64,000 nt of DNA from Gammaproteobacteria bacterium (GTDB lineage Bacteria > Pseudomonadota > Gammaproteobacteria > Eutrophobiales > Eutrophobiaceae), in contig JAURNW010000016.1 in assembly GCA_030829985.1 (NCBI GenBank), positions 36,123 to 100,122 of the forward strand, given 5' to 3'. The notes below the pieces were generated by a model. That model made no database searches and was not told where the DNA came from. It worked only from the letters and a program-made list of their open reading frames with translations. Positions 45,618 through 56,100 of the stretch are shown here, one piece after another. The position numbers were made by a program, and so were the translations under genes. How positions within the stretch are numbered: the stretch's first letter is position 1; the number at the start of each line of letters is the position of its first letter.

Positions 45618-46778
45618 ATGAGAAAAACACCGGAATTTGAAGATTGCTTTGCAGAGTTAATTAGTTTGCCCTCTGTAAGTTGTGTTGATCCCGCCCATGA
45701 CCAAAGTAATCGTGCGGTTATTGACGCGCTTGCCAATTGGTTTGAAGCGCTTGGATTCGACTGCGAGATTATGCCGCTTAGTGCTGATCCTGAGAAATGT
45801 AATTTAATCGCTCGTCGCGGAGATATTGATGACAATAGTGGACTGATTTTATCGGGACACACTGATACGGTTCCCTATGATGCAAAAGGCTGGGATACCG
45901 ATCCATTCAAACTAACGAAGTTGAATGGAAATTATTATGGTCTCGGTACCGCTGATATGAAGAGTTTTTTTCCTATTATTCTTGAAACGCTGGAAAGATT
46001 GTCAGATGTTAAATTTGATAAGCCCGTCACTATTGTCGCTACCGCGGATGAAGAGAGCACGATGTCTGGTGCCCGCGCCATACAGCAAGCAAATAAACCT
46101 CTAGGCCGTTATTGCATCATAGGTGAACCTACTGATTTGATACCGCGACATAGTCATAAAGGGATTATTATTGAAACAATCAATATACAAGGCCGTTCTG
46201 GTCATTCCAGTGACCCTACTTTAGGTAATAGCGCTCTGGAAGGGATGAACGATGTCATGAATGCCCTTCGAGCATGGCGCACTGAATTACAGGCTGAGCA
46301 TCATAATGATGATTTTAAGATACCTGTCCCAACATTAAATCTGGGGCGTATACAGGGTGGAGATAGTGCCAATCGTATCTGTGCCAGCTGCGAACTATCT
46401 ATGGATCTGAGGATGTTGCCGGGTATGGAAATAACGTATTTGAGAGAAAAGATGCATCGCGTTGTTAAAGATACACTGGCTGGTTCGGGTCTCAAGGTTG
46501 AGTTTAATGAACAATTTCATGGTGTACCTCCAATGCAGACTGCATTTGATAGTGAGTTAGTGAAAATGAGTGAAAAGTTTACGCAGATGAATTCAAATTC
46601 AGTTGCCTTTGGTACAGAAGGGCCATTTTTTAATGACATGGGGCTAGAAACCGTTATCCTTGGGCCCGGAGATATTGATGTTGCACATCAACCGAACGAA
46701 TATCTTCAAATTGAACGAATTGAACCGATGATAAACATCTTGTCAAAGATGCTTAATCATTTTTGTGAGGGAAAATAA
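45618..46778 (+). CDS. argE: Acetylornithine deacetylase
   Basis: 386 residues of the M20 metallopeptidase fold. Metal-binding and catalytic segments are SGHTDTVPYD, GLGTADMKSF and ADEESTMSGAR, and later IGEPTDLIP. It hydrolyses N-acetylornithine to ornithine in arginine synthesis. The TAA stop overlaps the argA ATG by one base (TAATG). The M20 relative dapE lies at 54962-56092. The SGHTD and argA context favour ArgE. Confidence 0.92.
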   Translation: MRKTPEFEDCFAELISLPSVSCVDPAHDQSNRAVIDALANWFEALGFDCEIMPLSADPEKCNLIARRGDIDDNSGLILSGHTDTVPYDAKGWDTDPFKLTKLNGNYYGLGTADMKSFFPIILETLERLSDVKFDKPVTIVATADEESTMSGARAIQQANKPLGRYCIIGEPTDLIPRHSHKGIIIETINIQGRSGHSSDPTLGNSALEGMNDVMNALRAWRTELQAEHHNDDFKIPVPTLNLGRIQGGDSANRICASCELSMDLRMLPGMEITYLREKMHRVVKDTLAGSGLKVEFNEQFHGVPPMQTAFDSELVKMSEKFTQMNSNSVAFGTEGPFFNDMGLETVILGPGDIDVAHQPNEYLQIERIEPMINILSKMLNHFCEGK

Positions 46779-48106
46779 TGACAGACGAAAACGCCTTTGT
46801 AGACTGGTTTAGAGGCGCAGCACCCTATATACATGCACACCATGGCCGAACCTTTGTTCTGCAATTGGGGGGCGATGTTGTCGCGTCAGAAAATTTTCCT
46901 CATCTCATCCACGATTTAGCATTACTGAATAGTCTGGCAATTAAACTGGTCATCGTTTTTGGGGCAAGATCTCAAATAGATACGCTATTGAAAGAACGAA
47001 ATATCACTCCGCAATATTGTGGCGCTCTACGTGTCACGGATGAGGCTGCTATTAGCAGCGTAAAACAGGCAGTTGGAGAGATAAAAATACAAATCGAGGC
47101 GTTATTGTCGATGGGTTTACCCAATTCGCCAATGGAAGAATCAGCAATCAAGATAGCCTCAGGAAATTATGTAACAGGCAGACCTTATGGTGTTGTTAAC
47201 GGTGTTGATCTTGACCTGACCGGTAGAGTTAGAAATGTCGGTGTTGATACAATTAATAATCGACTTGAGGCCGGTGAGATAGTGTTGATTCCACCTCTTG
47301 GTTATTCAGCAACAGGCGAAGTTTTTAACTTGAGTTCCATCGAAGTCGCAGCTCAAGTGGCTATTAACTTGTCTGCCGACAAACTTATTATGTTTAATAA
47401 TGCATCTGTTTTGAAAAACGAACATGGCGACATAATAAGGCAAATCACCTGTGCACAGGCTAAAGAAAAACTCGATCCCGCAGACGCACATAATATTGAT
47501 GAAACCCCGGCGACTGCATTAGCTCAGGGAATTAAGGCGTGCGAAGCAGGGGTGAAACGAATTCATTATATTGATCAGAATATCGATGGTGGTCTTTTAC
47601 AAGAACTCTTCAGCCGTGATGGCGTTGGTACACTGCTTAGCGGTATTCCATTTGATACGATTCATCAGGCAACGGTAAACGATATTGGTGGCATTCTGGA
47701 ATTGATAGAGCCTCTGGAGCAACAAGCGATACTGGTAAAACGTTCGAGAGAAAAAATAGAAGTTGATATTGATGACTACAACGTTCTGGTTCGTGATGGT
47801 ACTGTCATCGCTTGTGCTGCGCTACATGATTATCCTGGAGAGAAAATTATGGAACTGGCCTGCATGGCTGTGCACCCTGATTACCAGGGGCAGTCTAAAG
47901 GCGATATGCTGTTTAAATTTATAGAGTCGGTTGCAATAAAAAAAGGTGCAGAAAAATTGCTGGCATTGACGACCCAGACCGAACACTGGTTTCTTGAGAG
48001 AGGCTTTGTAGAAACCGATATCAGTTCATTACCTATCAAAAAACAGGAAATATATAACTATCAACGAAACTCTAAAGCTTTGATTAAAACGCTGGGCGTT
48101 AAATAA
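46778..48106 (+). CDS. argA: N-acetylglutamate synthase
   Basis: 442 residues. The N-terminal amino-acid-kinase domain (about 1-290) starts with FVLQLGGDVVASENFP and IVFGARSQID. The C-terminal GNAT acetyltransferase domain follows, with AVHPDYQGQSKGDMLF as the acetyl-CoA binding site. This two-domain layout is that of classic ArgA, the first step of arginine synthesis, which is usually arginine-inhibited. The coupling with argE puts the first and fifth steps together. A 14-bp-arm hairpin ends the operon. Confidence 0.95.
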   Translation: MTDENAFVDWFRGAAPYIHAHHGRTFVLQLGGDVVASENFPHLIHDLALLNSLAIKLVIVFGARSQIDTLLKERNITPQYCGALRVTDEAAISSVKQAVGEIKIQIEALLSMGLPNSPMEESAIKIASGNYVTGRPYGVVNGVDLDLTGRVRNVGVDTINNRLEAGEIVLIPPLGYSATGEVFNLSSIEVAAQVAINLSADKLIMFNNASVLKNEHGDIIRQITCAQAKEKLDPADAHNIDETPATALAQGIKACEAGVKRIHYIDQNIDGGLLQELFSRDGVGTLLSGIPFDTIHQATVNDIGGILELIEPLEQQAILVKRSREKIEVDIDDYNVLVRDGTVIACAALHDYPGEKIMELACMAVHPDYQGQSKGDMLFKFIESVAIKKGAEKLLALTTQTEHWFLERGFVETDISSLPIKKQEIYNYQRNSKALIKTLGVK

Positions 48107-48121
48107 TTTAATACTTAAAGT

Positions 48122-48159
48122 TATAAAGGATTCAACTTATAAGCATTGAATCCTTTATA
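48122..48159. terminator. Long hairpin between convergent argA and clpA
   Basis: TATAAAGGATTCAA (48122-48135) and TTGAATCCTTTATA (48146-48159) are perfect 14-bp arms around a 10-base loop. The right arm includes the clpA stop codon. It has no long T tract, so it may end transcripts only in part, or protect their 3' ends. Confidence 0.6.
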
Positions 48160-50422
48160 CAGCACCTTCCAGTTCTTCTTCCTGTATTTCAATTTTAATA
48201 TCATCATTTTCCAGTTTTACAAACACATGACCGCCATTTTCAAGTTTGCCAAACAGAAGTTCTTCAGCGAGAGCACGTTTAACTTTATCCTGAATCAGGC
48301 GAGCCATTGGCCGTGCTCCCATGAGCTTATCGTAGCCATTGAGCGCTAACCACTCACGTGCTTCGTCAGAGACTTCAACCGTTACTTTTTTCTCATCAAG
48401 CTGCGCTTCAAGTTCTATCAGGAATTTATCAACGACATTGGCAATTGTGCGTTTATCAAGAGCATTGAACTGAATAATAGCATCCAGACGATTACGGAAT
48501 TCAGGACTAAACATTTGTTTAATGCTTTCCATTGAATCGCCAGAATGATCCTGAGTCGTAAAGCCAACAGAAGCCCGGCTCATACGATCAGCCCCGGCAT
48601 TAGTCGTCATGACAATTATGACATTGCGAAAATCTGTCTTGCGACCATTAGCATCGGTCAAGGTGCCGTGGTCGAATACTTGCAACAACAGGTTGAATAC
48701 ATCGGGGTGTGCTTTTTCCATTTCATCAAGCAACAATACACAATGTGGTTGTTTGTTTATGGCATCAGTCAGCAATCCACCCTGATTAAATCCGACATAT
48801 CCTGGCGGTGCGCCAATTAATCTGGAAACAGTGTGGCGTTCCATATACTCGGACATATCAAAGCGTACCAGTTCGACGCCCATTTGCATCGCAAGCTGTC
48901 TTGTGACTTCAGTTTTACCAACACCAGTTGGGCCCGCAAACAGAAAATTACCTATAGGCTTTTGTGGATTACCCAAACCGGAACGCGACATTTTAATCGC
49001 ATTGGATAAAGTGCCAATAGCTTCATCCTGCCCAAAGACAACCATCTTTAAATTACGATCCAGATTCTTGATGATGTCTTTATCGGAAGAGGTAACTGTC
49101 TTAGCAGGAATTCGTGCAATCTTGGCTATGATGTTTTCAATATCGTTAACACCAACGGTCTTCTTACGTCTTGACGGCGCCAATAGTTGTTGTGCTGCAC
49201 CAGCTTCATCAATGATGTCGATGGCTTTGTCAGGCAAATGACGATCGTTTATATAGCGTTGTGTTAATTCAGCCGCAGTCCGCAATGCTTGATGTGTGTA
49301 TCGGATTTGATGATGTTCTTCAAAACGTGATTTCAAACCCTCAAGAATTTTAACGGTTTCATCAATAGAAGGTTCGGCAACATCTATCTTTTGAAAACGT
49401 CGTGCCAAAGCACGGTCTTTCTCAAAGATGCCACGGTATTCCTGATAGGTGGTTGAACCAATGCATTTCAATTCACCGGATGCCAACACAGGTTTAATGA
49501 TATTTGATGCATCCATTACACCACCGGACGCAGCACCCGCACCTATAATGGTGTGGATTTCATCAATAAAAAGAACGGAACCAGGCTGTTTTTTAAGCTG
49601 GGCGATAACACCTTTCAAACGTTTTTCAAAATCACCACGGTATTTTGTGCCTGCTAATAAACCACCCAGATCAAGTGAATAGATTACAGCATCCATCAAA
49701 ACTTCAGGTACGTCACCGTCTACGATCAGTTTTGCCAGTCCTTCAGCAATAGCTGTTTTACCTACGCCGGCTTCACCAACATATAGAGGATTATTTTTTC
49801 GGCGGCGACAAAGTATCTGAATGGTGCGTTGAACTTCTATCTGTCTACCGATTAACGGATCAATCTTGCCTTTCATTGCTTCTTCATTAAGATTGACTGC
49901 ATAAGTATCCAGTGGACTGGCAGCAGCGTCATCCTGATTGGCACCGTCTTCTACTTCATTAATGCTGTCTTCGTTTTCATGTTCATCATTTATCTTCGCT
50001 ATGCCGTGAGCGATATAATTTACAACATCCAGTCTGGCAACATTTTGTTGGCTCAGAAAGTAAGCGGCGTGTGATTCACGTTCTCCAAATATTGCGACCA
50101 ACACATTAGCACCAGTCACTTCTTTTTTACCGGAAGACTGCACATGAAATACGGCACGTTGTAATACCCGTTGAAATCCCAATGTGGGCTGCGTGTCACG
50201 CTCATCCTCATCATCGATGATGGGAGAGTTTTCCTGTATAAAACTCGTTAAATTGCTATGCAGACTATTCAGGTTTGCACCACAGGCTTTAAGTACGTTC
50301 GTGGCAGACATGTTATCAAGCAAAGCAAGTAACAAATGTTCTACCGTCATAAATTCATGACGCTGGGTTCTTGCTTCCCGAAATGCATTGTTAAGCGTTT
50401 GTTCTAGTTCTTTATCGAGCAT
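48155..50422 (-). CDS. clpA: ATP-dependent Clp protease ATPase subunit ClpA
   Basis: 755 residues with an N-terminal Clp_N repeat domain and two AAA+ modules ([13 protein letters not shown] and [13 protein letters not shown]). It unfolds substrates for ClpP. The C-terminal QEEELEGAV tail is not the usual ClpP-binding IGF loop, which is internal. It lies 12 bases after clpS, the adaptor that delivers N-degron substrates, the standard clpS-clpA order. Confidence 0.97.
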   Translation of the reverse strand: MLDKELEQTLNNAFREARTQRHEFMTVEHLLLALLDNMSATNVLKACGANLNSLHSNLTSFIQENSPIIDDEDERDTQPTLGFQRVLQRAVFHVQSSGKKEVTGANVLVAIFGERESHAAYFLSQQNVARLDVVNYIAHGIAKINDEHENEDSINEVEDGANQDDAAASPLDTYAVNLNEEAMKGKIDPLIGRQIEVQRTIQILCRRRKNNPLYVGEAGVGKTAIAEGLAKLIVDGDVPEVLMDAVIYSLDLGGLLAGTKYRGDFEKRLKGVIAQLKKQPGSVLFIDEIHTIIGAGAASGGVMDASNIIKPVLASGELKCIGSTTYQEYRGIFEKDRALARRFQKIDVAEPSIDETVKILEGLKSRFEEHHQIRYTHQALRTAAELTQRYINDRHLPDKAIDIIDEAGAAQQLLAPSRRKKTVGVNDIENIIAKIARIPAKTVTSSDKDIIKNLDRNLKMVVFGQDEAIGTLSNAIKMSRSGLGNPQKPIGNFLFAGPTGVGKTEVTRQLAMQMGVELVRFDMSEYMERHTVSRLIGAPPGYVGFNQGGLLTDAINKQPHCVLLLDEMEKAHPDVFNLLLQVFDHGTLTDANGRKTDFRNVIIVMTTNAGADRMSRASVGFTTQDHSGDSMESIKQMFSPEFRNRLDAIIQFNALDKRTIANVVDKFLIELEAQLDEKKVTVEVSDEAREWLALNGYDKLMGARPMARLIQDKVKRALAEELLFGKLENGGHVFVKLENDDIKIEIQEEELEGAV

Positions 50423-50434
50423 ATTAGTTACCTA

Positions 50435-50755
50435 TCAGGCTTTTTCCATGGTACAAAGAAGAGGATGCTGGTTTTCACGCGAATAATCATTAACCAGCGA
50501 GACTTTTGTTTCTGCAATTTCATGAGTGTATATACCGCACACACCTTTACCATGCGTATGTATCTGTAACATGATGCGCGTCGCATTTTCCCGGTCAACC
50601 GAAAAGAATGCTTCAAGTATGTGTACAACGAAGTCCATCGGCGTGTAGTCATCATTTAACAAAATGACTTTATACAATGGGGGACGCTTGACTCGTGGTT
50701 TAACTTCCTGAACCGCTAAGTCATCATCGTATGTGTTGTCAGGTTTGTCTGACAT
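50435..50755 (-). CDS. clpS: ClpS adaptor protein
   Basis: 106 residues. The core [21 protein letters not shown] and [19 protein letters not shown] matches ClpS, including the N-degron pocket. It delivers proteins with destabilising N-terminal residues to ClpAP. The gene is 12 bases upstream of clpA on the minus strand. Confidence 0.96.
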   Translation of the reverse strand: MSDKPDNTYDDDLAVQEVKPRVKRPPLYKVILLNDDYTPMDFVVHILEAFFSVDRENATRIMLQIHTHGKGVCGIYTHEIAETKVSLVNDYSRENQHPLLCTMEKA

Positions 50756-50935
50756 GATAAATTTTTCTCATCGGTTTTAGTAAATTTAATGTAACAATTT
50801 TTTTCATATCCACACCGCTAATGATGATACTTTCTGCTAGTCATTTTCAAGTCTTTTTTGAAATTTAAATACGCATCTTTTGTGCCACAATACTATATAG
50901 GGTTTGACAGTAATATTATCAATAGTGCAATAAAT

Positions 50936-51865
50936 TTATCTGTTATTTTCCGCACTGAATTGAGCCATAGCTTCAGGGTCCATGCACTGAATAAATTCAC
51001 GTGCTGCAGGTGAGAGGACTTTGCCTTTACGGAGAAACAAGCCATAGGTCCTTTTAGGGAAGTATTTTGTTAGCGGCACACAATCTAGTTTCTCTTTTCC
51101 AGACAAGCAAATATCAGTCACTATCGATATACCGAGGCCATTTTCAACATATTTCTTGAGAACTTCCCAGCCTCCCGCCTCTAAAGTCACTTTATAGTCC
51201 ACATTGTATTGTTTAAAAACTGAATCAACAATTTGCCAGGTAGACATGTGCTGTGGCGATAAAATTAATCCGTATTGACTAATATCCTGCATGCTTATTT
51301 GCTTATTAGTCGCCAGTGGATGCCCAATAGGCATGATTAACACAGGCTCAAATGAGTAAATAGGGAGGTAAACAACATCTTCCGGAACATTCAATGTCGA
51401 CCCTATTGCAAAATCCACCTCGCCGTTACGCACCTTTTCAACGCCCAGCGCTGCAGCACAATTAGTCAGCTTTATATGTATATCTGGAAAGGTGTCTGTG
51501 TATCGCTTGATGATATCGGGCAGTATGTAGAGGATGATAGCCTCAACAGCAGCAATCTTGAGATTACCAATAACCGAATGGCTGCATTTTTCTTCAAAAT
51601 TTTCTGGCAATGTCTCCAGTCCTTCAACTAAAGGTAATGACATATCAAACAATATTGTTCCTTCGGCGGTTAATTCGATTCTTGGTCCTTTGCGGACAAA
51701 CAAGCTTTGTCCAAGATCTTTTTCAAGCGATTGAATTAAAAGGGAAATAGAGGGCTGACTAAGGAACATTTGTTCAGCGGCACGCGACATACTCTTGAGT
51801 TGTGCGGCATAACAAAAAGCCCTGAGTTGCTTCAAACGGTTCTGTTTATAATAAAAACGACTCAT
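50936..51865 (-). CDS. LysR-family regulator, CysB-like branch, beside isocitrate lyase
   Basis: 309 residues with an N-terminal helix-turn-helix (KQLRAFCYAAQLKSMSRAAEQ, shown here as its first part KQLRAFCYAAQ) and a substrate-binding domain. The longer N-terminus and KQNRLKQLRAFC are reminiscent of CysB-type members. It is divergent from isocitrate lyase, 250 bases apart, and a 10-bp inverted repeat lies 19 bases upstream of its start. That places it as a likely regulator of itself and perhaps of the lyase. The effector is not known. Confidence 0.85.
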   Translation of the reverse strand: MSRFYYKQNRLKQLRAFCYAAQLKSMSRAAEQMFLSQPSISLLIQSLEKDLGQSLFVRKGPRIELTAEGTILFDMSLPLVEGLETLPENFEEKCSHSVIGNLKIAAVEAIILYILPDIIKRYTDTFPDIHIKLTNCAAALGVEKVRNGEVDFAIGSTLNVPEDVVYLPIYSFEPVLIMPIGHPLATNKQISMQDISQYGLILSPQHMSTWQIVDSVFKQYNVDYKVTLEAGGWEVLKKYVENGLGISIVTDICLSGKEKLDCVPLTKYFPKRTYGLFLRKGKVLSPAAREFIQCMDPEAMAQFSAENNR

Positions 51866-51883
51866 AATATAAGCATTATAACT

Positions 51884-51908
51884 TTAGTATTAATATTGTT
51901 AATACTAA
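51884..51908. promoter_or_regulatory. 10-bp inverted repeat in the LysR/isocitrate-lyase region
   Basis: TTAGTATTAA and TTAATACTAA are perfect arms around TATTG. The site is 18 bases from the LysR ATG. It contains a T-N11-A type core (T...A) typical of LysR operators, and its position favours autoregulation. Confidence 0.6.
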
Positions 51909-52115
51909 TTATTAAAATAATTAGCTTGCTAAATAGTAGATATCTTATTATTTTTGCTTCCCCTGAAATTTAAGGGTCATGCCTGATTCATTTGGGCTAG
52001 TCTTTTATATGCAGTTTTACCCGCGCATATTGAGATGAAGTGACTAAATCTGAAATATTAGGATTCATTGCTAATTTATGAGTCCATATAGAACCGCAAA
52101 ATTTGGAGAAATACA

Positions 52116-53435
52116 TTGACTAGAGAAGAGCAAATCAAGCAGTTAGAGAAGGATTGGGCTGAAAATCCACGTTGGGCAAATGTAAAACGTGGCTATAGTG
52201 CAGCAGACGTTGTTCGTTTGCGCGGTAGTGTCCAGCCTGAATATACCCTTGCACGCAGAGGCGCTGAAAAGCTCTGGGAAAAAGTAAATGGTACCTCCAA
52301 AAAAGGCTATGTGAATGCCTTTGGTGCTATTACTGCTGGTCAGGCTATGCAACAAGCCAAAGCCGGTCTGGAAGCTGTTTATCTGTCAGGTTGGCAGGTA
52401 GCTGCTGACGGTAATACCTCAGAAACGATGTACCCTGACCAATCTTTGTATGCTTACGATTCGGTACCAACCATGGTTCGTCGTATCAACAATACCTTCA
52501 AGCGTGCAGATGAAATCCAATGGAAAAACATCGCTGATGGCAAAATGGAAGACAAAGACGCGATTGATTACTTCCTGCCTATCGTTGCAGATGCTGAAGC
52601 GGGTTTTGGTGGTGTCTTAAACGCATACGAATTGATGAAGAATATGATCGCTGCCGGTGCTGCCGGTGCTCACTTCGAGGATCAGCTCGCAGCAGTTAAA
52701 AAGTGTGGCCATATGGGTGGTAAGGTACTGGTTCCAACACAAGAAGCGATACAAAAACTACTTGCTGCGCGTTTAGCGGCAGACGTTATGGGCACACCGA
52801 CTATCGTTCTGGCTCGTACAGATGCTGAAGCGGCAAATCTATTAACCAGTGACTTTGACGAAAATGATAAACCTTTCGTTACCGGTGAACGAACTGCTGA
52901 AGGTTTCTACCGTGTTAAGAATGGTCTGGAACAAGCTATCAGCCGTGGTATTGCTTACGCACCATATGCTGATTTGGTTTGGTGTGAAACAGGTACGCCT
53001 GATATTGGCTTTGCACGTGAATTTGCAAAAGCTGTGCAAGCAGCAGTTCCTGGCCAGTTGATGTCTTACAACTGCTCGCCTTCGTTTAACTGGAAGAAGA
53101 ACCTGAGTGATTCACAAATTGCCAGCTTCCAGGAAGACTTGTCTGAACTCGGTTACAAGTTCCAATTCATCACTTTGGCTGGTATTCATTTGGCCTGGTA
53201 TCGTACTTTCGACTTCGCATACAACTATGCGCGTGGCGAAGGCATGAAGCATTACACTGAAATGGTTCAAGAGCCTGAATTTGAAGGTCGTGAACGCGGA
53301 TATACTTTCGTATCTCACCAACAAGAAGTGGGTGCAGGTTACTTCGATGATGTCACTACCGTAATTCAAGGTGGTTCATCTTCTGTAACTGCATTAACCG
53401 GTTCTACTGAAGAAGCACAGTTCGACGACAAATAA
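52116..53435 (+). CDS. aceA: Isocitrate lyase
   Basis: 439 residues. The catalytic KKCGHMGGK loop and the substrate-binding [10 protein letters not shown] segment are present, and the length matches E. coli AceA (434). It splits isocitrate to succinate and glyoxylate in the glyoxylate shunt, needed for growth on C2 units and fatty acids. The start is TTG: GGAG lies 7 bases before it, and there is no ATG in the first codons. No malate synthase is in the window. The LysR gene is divergent and probably regulates it. Confidence 0.96.
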   Translation: MTREEQIKQLEKDWAENPRWANVKRGYSAADVVRLRGSVQPEYTLARRGAEKLWEKVNGTSKKGYVNAFGAITAGQAMQQAKAGLEAVYLSGWQVAADGNTSETMYPDQSLYAYDSVPTMVRRINNTFKRADEIQWKNIADGKMEDKDAIDYFLPIVADAEAGFGGVLNAYELMKNMIAAGAAGAHFEDQLAAVKKCGHMGGKVLVPTQEAIQKLLAARLAADVMGTPTIVLARTDAEAANLLTSDFDENDKPFVTGERTAEGFYRVKNGLEQAISRGIAYAPYADLVWCETGTPDIGFAREFAKAVQAAVPGQLMSYNCSPSFNWKKNLSDSQIASFQEDLSELGYKFQFITLAGIHLAWYRTFDFAYNYARGEGMKHYTEMVQEPEFEGRERGYTFVSHQQEVGAGYFDDVTTVIQGGSSSVTALTGSTEEAQFDDK

Positions 53436-53458
53436 TACGTTTTCGTAAACAGTGACAC

Positions 53459-53493
53459 AAAACCCGAAGGATTAACGTCCTTCGGGTTTTTTT
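53459..53493 (+). terminator. Intrinsic terminator of isocitrate lyase
   Basis: AAAACCCGAAGGA (53459-53471) and TCCTTCGGGTTTT (53478-53490) pair perfectly around TTAACG and are followed by T residues to 53493. Confidence 0.92.
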
Positions 53494-53495
53494 AC

Positions 53496-53642
53496 GTCCA
53501 TGGATGGACCGGTCGATAATTGCTCCTGCATTATCGACACTTCCGCCATCCATGGCGGTCGTATGTCGTGAGACGCTACAGGGATGTAGGCAGTAGAGAA
53601 TGTCTGGAACACATTCTCGAGGACACGACTGCATGGATGCAG
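53496..53642. repeat. Array of six short hairpins
   Basis: Six perfect inverted repeats lie end to end in 147 bases. GTCCAT/ATGGAC (53496-53509), GTCGATAAT/ATTATCGAC (53512-53538), CCGCCAT/ATGGCGG (53543-53558), CTACA/TGTAG (53576-53589), GAGAATGT/ACATTCTC (53596-53618) and CTGCAT/ATGCAG (53629-53642). Three have two-base loops with related CATGGATG or CATCCATG cores. The stretch is richer in G+C than its surroundings. It looks like a composite intergenic repeat. I cannot name a family. Reading frames across it are artefacts of the symmetry. Confidence 0.6.
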
Positions 53643-53754
53643 GAGATAGAGCGAAGCAGGATGCTAGAGCCGAGGAGTCCGAAGCGACGATGTATTGAAT
53701 TTAAATATATTGTATGTTCATCTATGCAATTCTATTAAACAAAGAATTTCAATC

Positions 53755-54444
53755 ATGAAATTATCCGTAATAATTCCTTGTTTCAACGAAGAACCGACTA
53801 TTAAGCAAATAATAGGTGCTGTTCGAAATTGTAGCTGGTCAGATATTGAGCTTATTGTCGTTGATGATTTCTCAACAGACCAATCTCGTAAAATTCTGGA
53901 AACAGAACTAGGCGATCAAATCGACAAGCTTATTTTGCATGATAGAAATCAGGGGAAAGGTGCTGCTATAAAAACTGGATTAAAGGAAGCTTCCGGGGAT
54001 GTGGTGATCATTCAAGATGCCGATCTTGAATATGATCCAAATGAATATGAAATATTAATGAAACCAATTGTCGAAAATCGTGCGGATGTTGTATACGGCT
54101 CACGTTTTTCATCTGGCAGCGCACATCGTGTACTTTATTTCTGGCATCGACTTGGCAATGGTTTTCTTACCTTCCTGTCAAATATGTTTAGCAATCTGAA
54201 TCTTACCGATATGGAGACCTGTTATAAGGCCTTCAAAAAAGAGATCATTGATCAAATCGAGATCGAAGAGAATGGTTTTGGGATGGAGCCTGAGTTAACG
54301 GCAAAAGTCGCAAAACTAAAATGTAGAATATACGAAGTCGGTATATCATATTACGGACGCACCTATCAGGAAGGCAAAAAGATAAATTGGAAGGACGGTG
54401 TTCGCGCTATCTACTGTATTGTTAAATACAATGTATTCCGTTGA
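53755..54444 (+). CDS. Family 2 glycosyltransferase, dolichyl-phosphate-mannose-synthase-like
   Basis: 229 residues from ATG at 53755. An upstream in-frame start at 53695 would add 20 residues within the repeat-adjacent region and is unlikely. GT2 motifs are [10 protein letters not shown], the DxD-like QDADLEYDP, and later [10 protein letters not shown]. No membrane helices follow the catalytic domain, as in the short DPM1-like bacterial type. It would transfer a sugar to a polyprenyl phosphate or similar carrier. The neighbour on the right, yqhA, converges 5 bases away. Confidence 0.85.
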   Translation: MKLSVIIPCFNEEPTIKQIIGAVRNCSWSDIELIVVDDFSTDQSRKILETELGDQIDKLILHDRNQGKGAAIKTGLKEASGDVVIIQDADLEYDPNEYEILMKPIVENRADVVYGSRFSSGSAHRVLYFWHRLGNGFLTFLSNMFSNLNLTDMETCYKAFKKEIIDQIEIEENGFGMEPELTAKVAKLKCRIYEVGISYYGRTYQEGKKINWKDGVRAIYCIVKYNVFR

Positions 54445-54449
54445 TTAAA

Positions 54450-54956
54450 TTAATGCGCTCTATGACCTGCAAATGCAATTTTATCAAGGTAGGCAAGTAG
54501 TAATGCTGAAACAACGAAAGTCATGTGAATAATGACATACCACATTAATTTGTTATCAGGTATCTGGCTGACTTCCATAAATTTTTGTAACAAGTGAATT
54601 GATGAAATTGCGACAATAGATGCAGCAACTTTAAGTTTCAGTGTTCCAGCATCAAGCTTGCCATGCCAATCCAGTTTTTCATCGCCTTCATCAAGATCAA
54701 TTTTTGATACAAAGTTTTCATAGCCACTAAACATAACCATGACAATCAAACTTCCCACCAGGGACATATCAATCAGTGAAAGAATAGAAAGGACCAAATC
54801 CGCTTCACTCATAGAAATGACTATCGTGAAGGTATGAATTAATTCCTGAAAGAATTTTATGCCTAATGCAATCAGGGCAAAAGATAAACCAAGATAAATA
54901 GGCGCAAGTAACCAGCGACTGGAAAATAAAGTTCTTTCTATAAATTTTTCTATCAT
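54450..54956 (-). CDS. yqhA: YqhA-family (UPF0114) membrane protein
   Basis: 168 residues with about four membrane helices and the family opening [40 protein letters not shown], given here as IDMSLVGSL, is the conserved core. The function is unknown. It is 5 bases after dapE and ends the yciB-yciI-bolA-dam-dapE-yqhA operon. Confidence 0.88.
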   Translation of the reverse strand: MIEKFIERTLFSSRWLLAPIYLGLSFALIALGIKFFQELIHTFTIVISMSEADLVLSILSLIDMSLVGSLIVMVMFSGYENFVSKIDLDEGDEKLDWHGKLDAGTLKLKVAASIVAISSIHLLQKFMEVSQIPDNKLMWYVIIHMTFVVSALLLAYLDKIAFAGHRAH

Positions 54957-54961
54957 TAGTT

Positions 54962-56092
54962 TTAATCTTTAAGTAATTGTTCGAGAATATTCTGATAAAT
55001 TTTTGAAAGCGTTTCCAGATCATCGACCTTTACACATTCATTTATCTTATGAATCGTTTTATTGATAACACCGAGTTCTATTACTTCAGCGCCGCTGGGC
55101 GCAATAAAACGTCCATCAGACGTGCCACCACCAGTTGAGCAATTTGTATCAATGCCACAAATATCTTTTATTGCCTTGCAGCTGGCATCAAGTAATTTAC
55201 CTGAATCGGTCAGAAATGGCGGGCCGGATAGTTTCCATTGAAGGTCATAATCAAGTTGATGTTTGCTTAACATAGCAGCGACTTTTTCCTGTATCTCATC
55301 CTGATTCGTTTCGGTTGAATACCGAAAGTTAAATAACATTTTCATCGAACCGGGGATAACGTTATCAGCACCTGTACCGGCACTGAGATTTGATATTTGA
55401 AAACTTGTTGGAGGAAATGAATCGTTGCCCTGATCCCATTCAGTCGATGTTAACTCTGCTATAAACGCACTGGCTTTATGAATGGGGTTGTCAGCAATAT
55501 CAGGATAAGCGACATGACCTTGAATGCCCTTGATGGTTAATATTCCATTTAAAGACCCACGACGTCCAATACGAATCGTATCGGCAAGTTGCTTATCACT
55601 GGAAGGTTCGCCGACAATACACCACTTAATTTTGATGTCGTTTTCATTCAGGTAATCAATGACCTTACGCGTGCCATTGATTGAAGGACCTTCTTCATCA
55701 CTGGTAATTAAAAAAGCTATTGTGCCGTTATGGTCAGGATGGGTTTTAACAAAAGTCTCTGTCGCTGTTACCATGGCAGCAATACCACCTTTCATATCGG
55801 CAGCACCGCGACCATAAAGATGACCATCGATGATTTCAGGTTTGAAGGGATCGGTTTTCCATTCTTCCAGTGGTCCTGTTGGAACAACATCAGTGTGTCC
55901 AGCAAATGCAAACACGGGTCCGGACTCACCATGTGTTAGCCATAAATTATCGACATCATCAAAACGTAAATGCGTAGCCTTGAAACCTAATATCTCCAGA
56001 CGTTCAGTAATTAATTTTTGACAACCGACATCATCAGGTGTGATGGATTGTCGTTTAATTAATTCTTCTGTGAGTTTTAATGTGTCAGACAT
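54962..56092 (-). CDS. dapE: Succinyl-diaminopimelate desuccinylase
   Basis: 376 residues of the M20 family. Metal-binding segments are [20 protein letters not shown] and [12 protein letters not shown], and [14 protein letters not shown] is near the C-terminus, all typical of DapE. It hydrolyses N-succinyl-LL-diaminopimelate to supply lysine and peptidoglycan. It is 8 bases after dam, so the two are probably co-transcribed. Confidence 0.95.
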   Translation of the reverse strand: MSDTLKLTEELIKRQSITPDDVGCQKLITERLEILGFKATHLRFDDVDNLWLTHGESGPVFAFAGHTDVVPTGPLEEWKTDPFKPEIIDGHLYGRGAADMKGGIAAMVTATETFVKTHPDHNGTIAFLITSDEEGPSINGTRKVIDYLNENDIKIKWCIVGEPSSDKQLADTIRIGRRGSLNGILTIKGIQGHVAYPDIADNPIHKASAFIAELTSTEWDQGNDSFPPTSFQISNLSAGTGADNVIPGSMKMLFNFRYSTETNQDEIQEKVAAMLSKHQLDYDLQWKLSGPPFLTDSGKLLDASCKAIKDICGIDTNCSTGGGTSDGRFIAPSGAEVIELGVINKTIHKINECVKVDDLETLSKIYQNILEQLLKD

Positions 56093-56100
56093 AATTATAG

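Noticed and set aside
53404..53738. Reading frames on both strands across the hairpin array
   Set aside because: They follow from symmetric repeats, have no ribosome-binding sites, and overlap the terminator or glycosyltransferase start.
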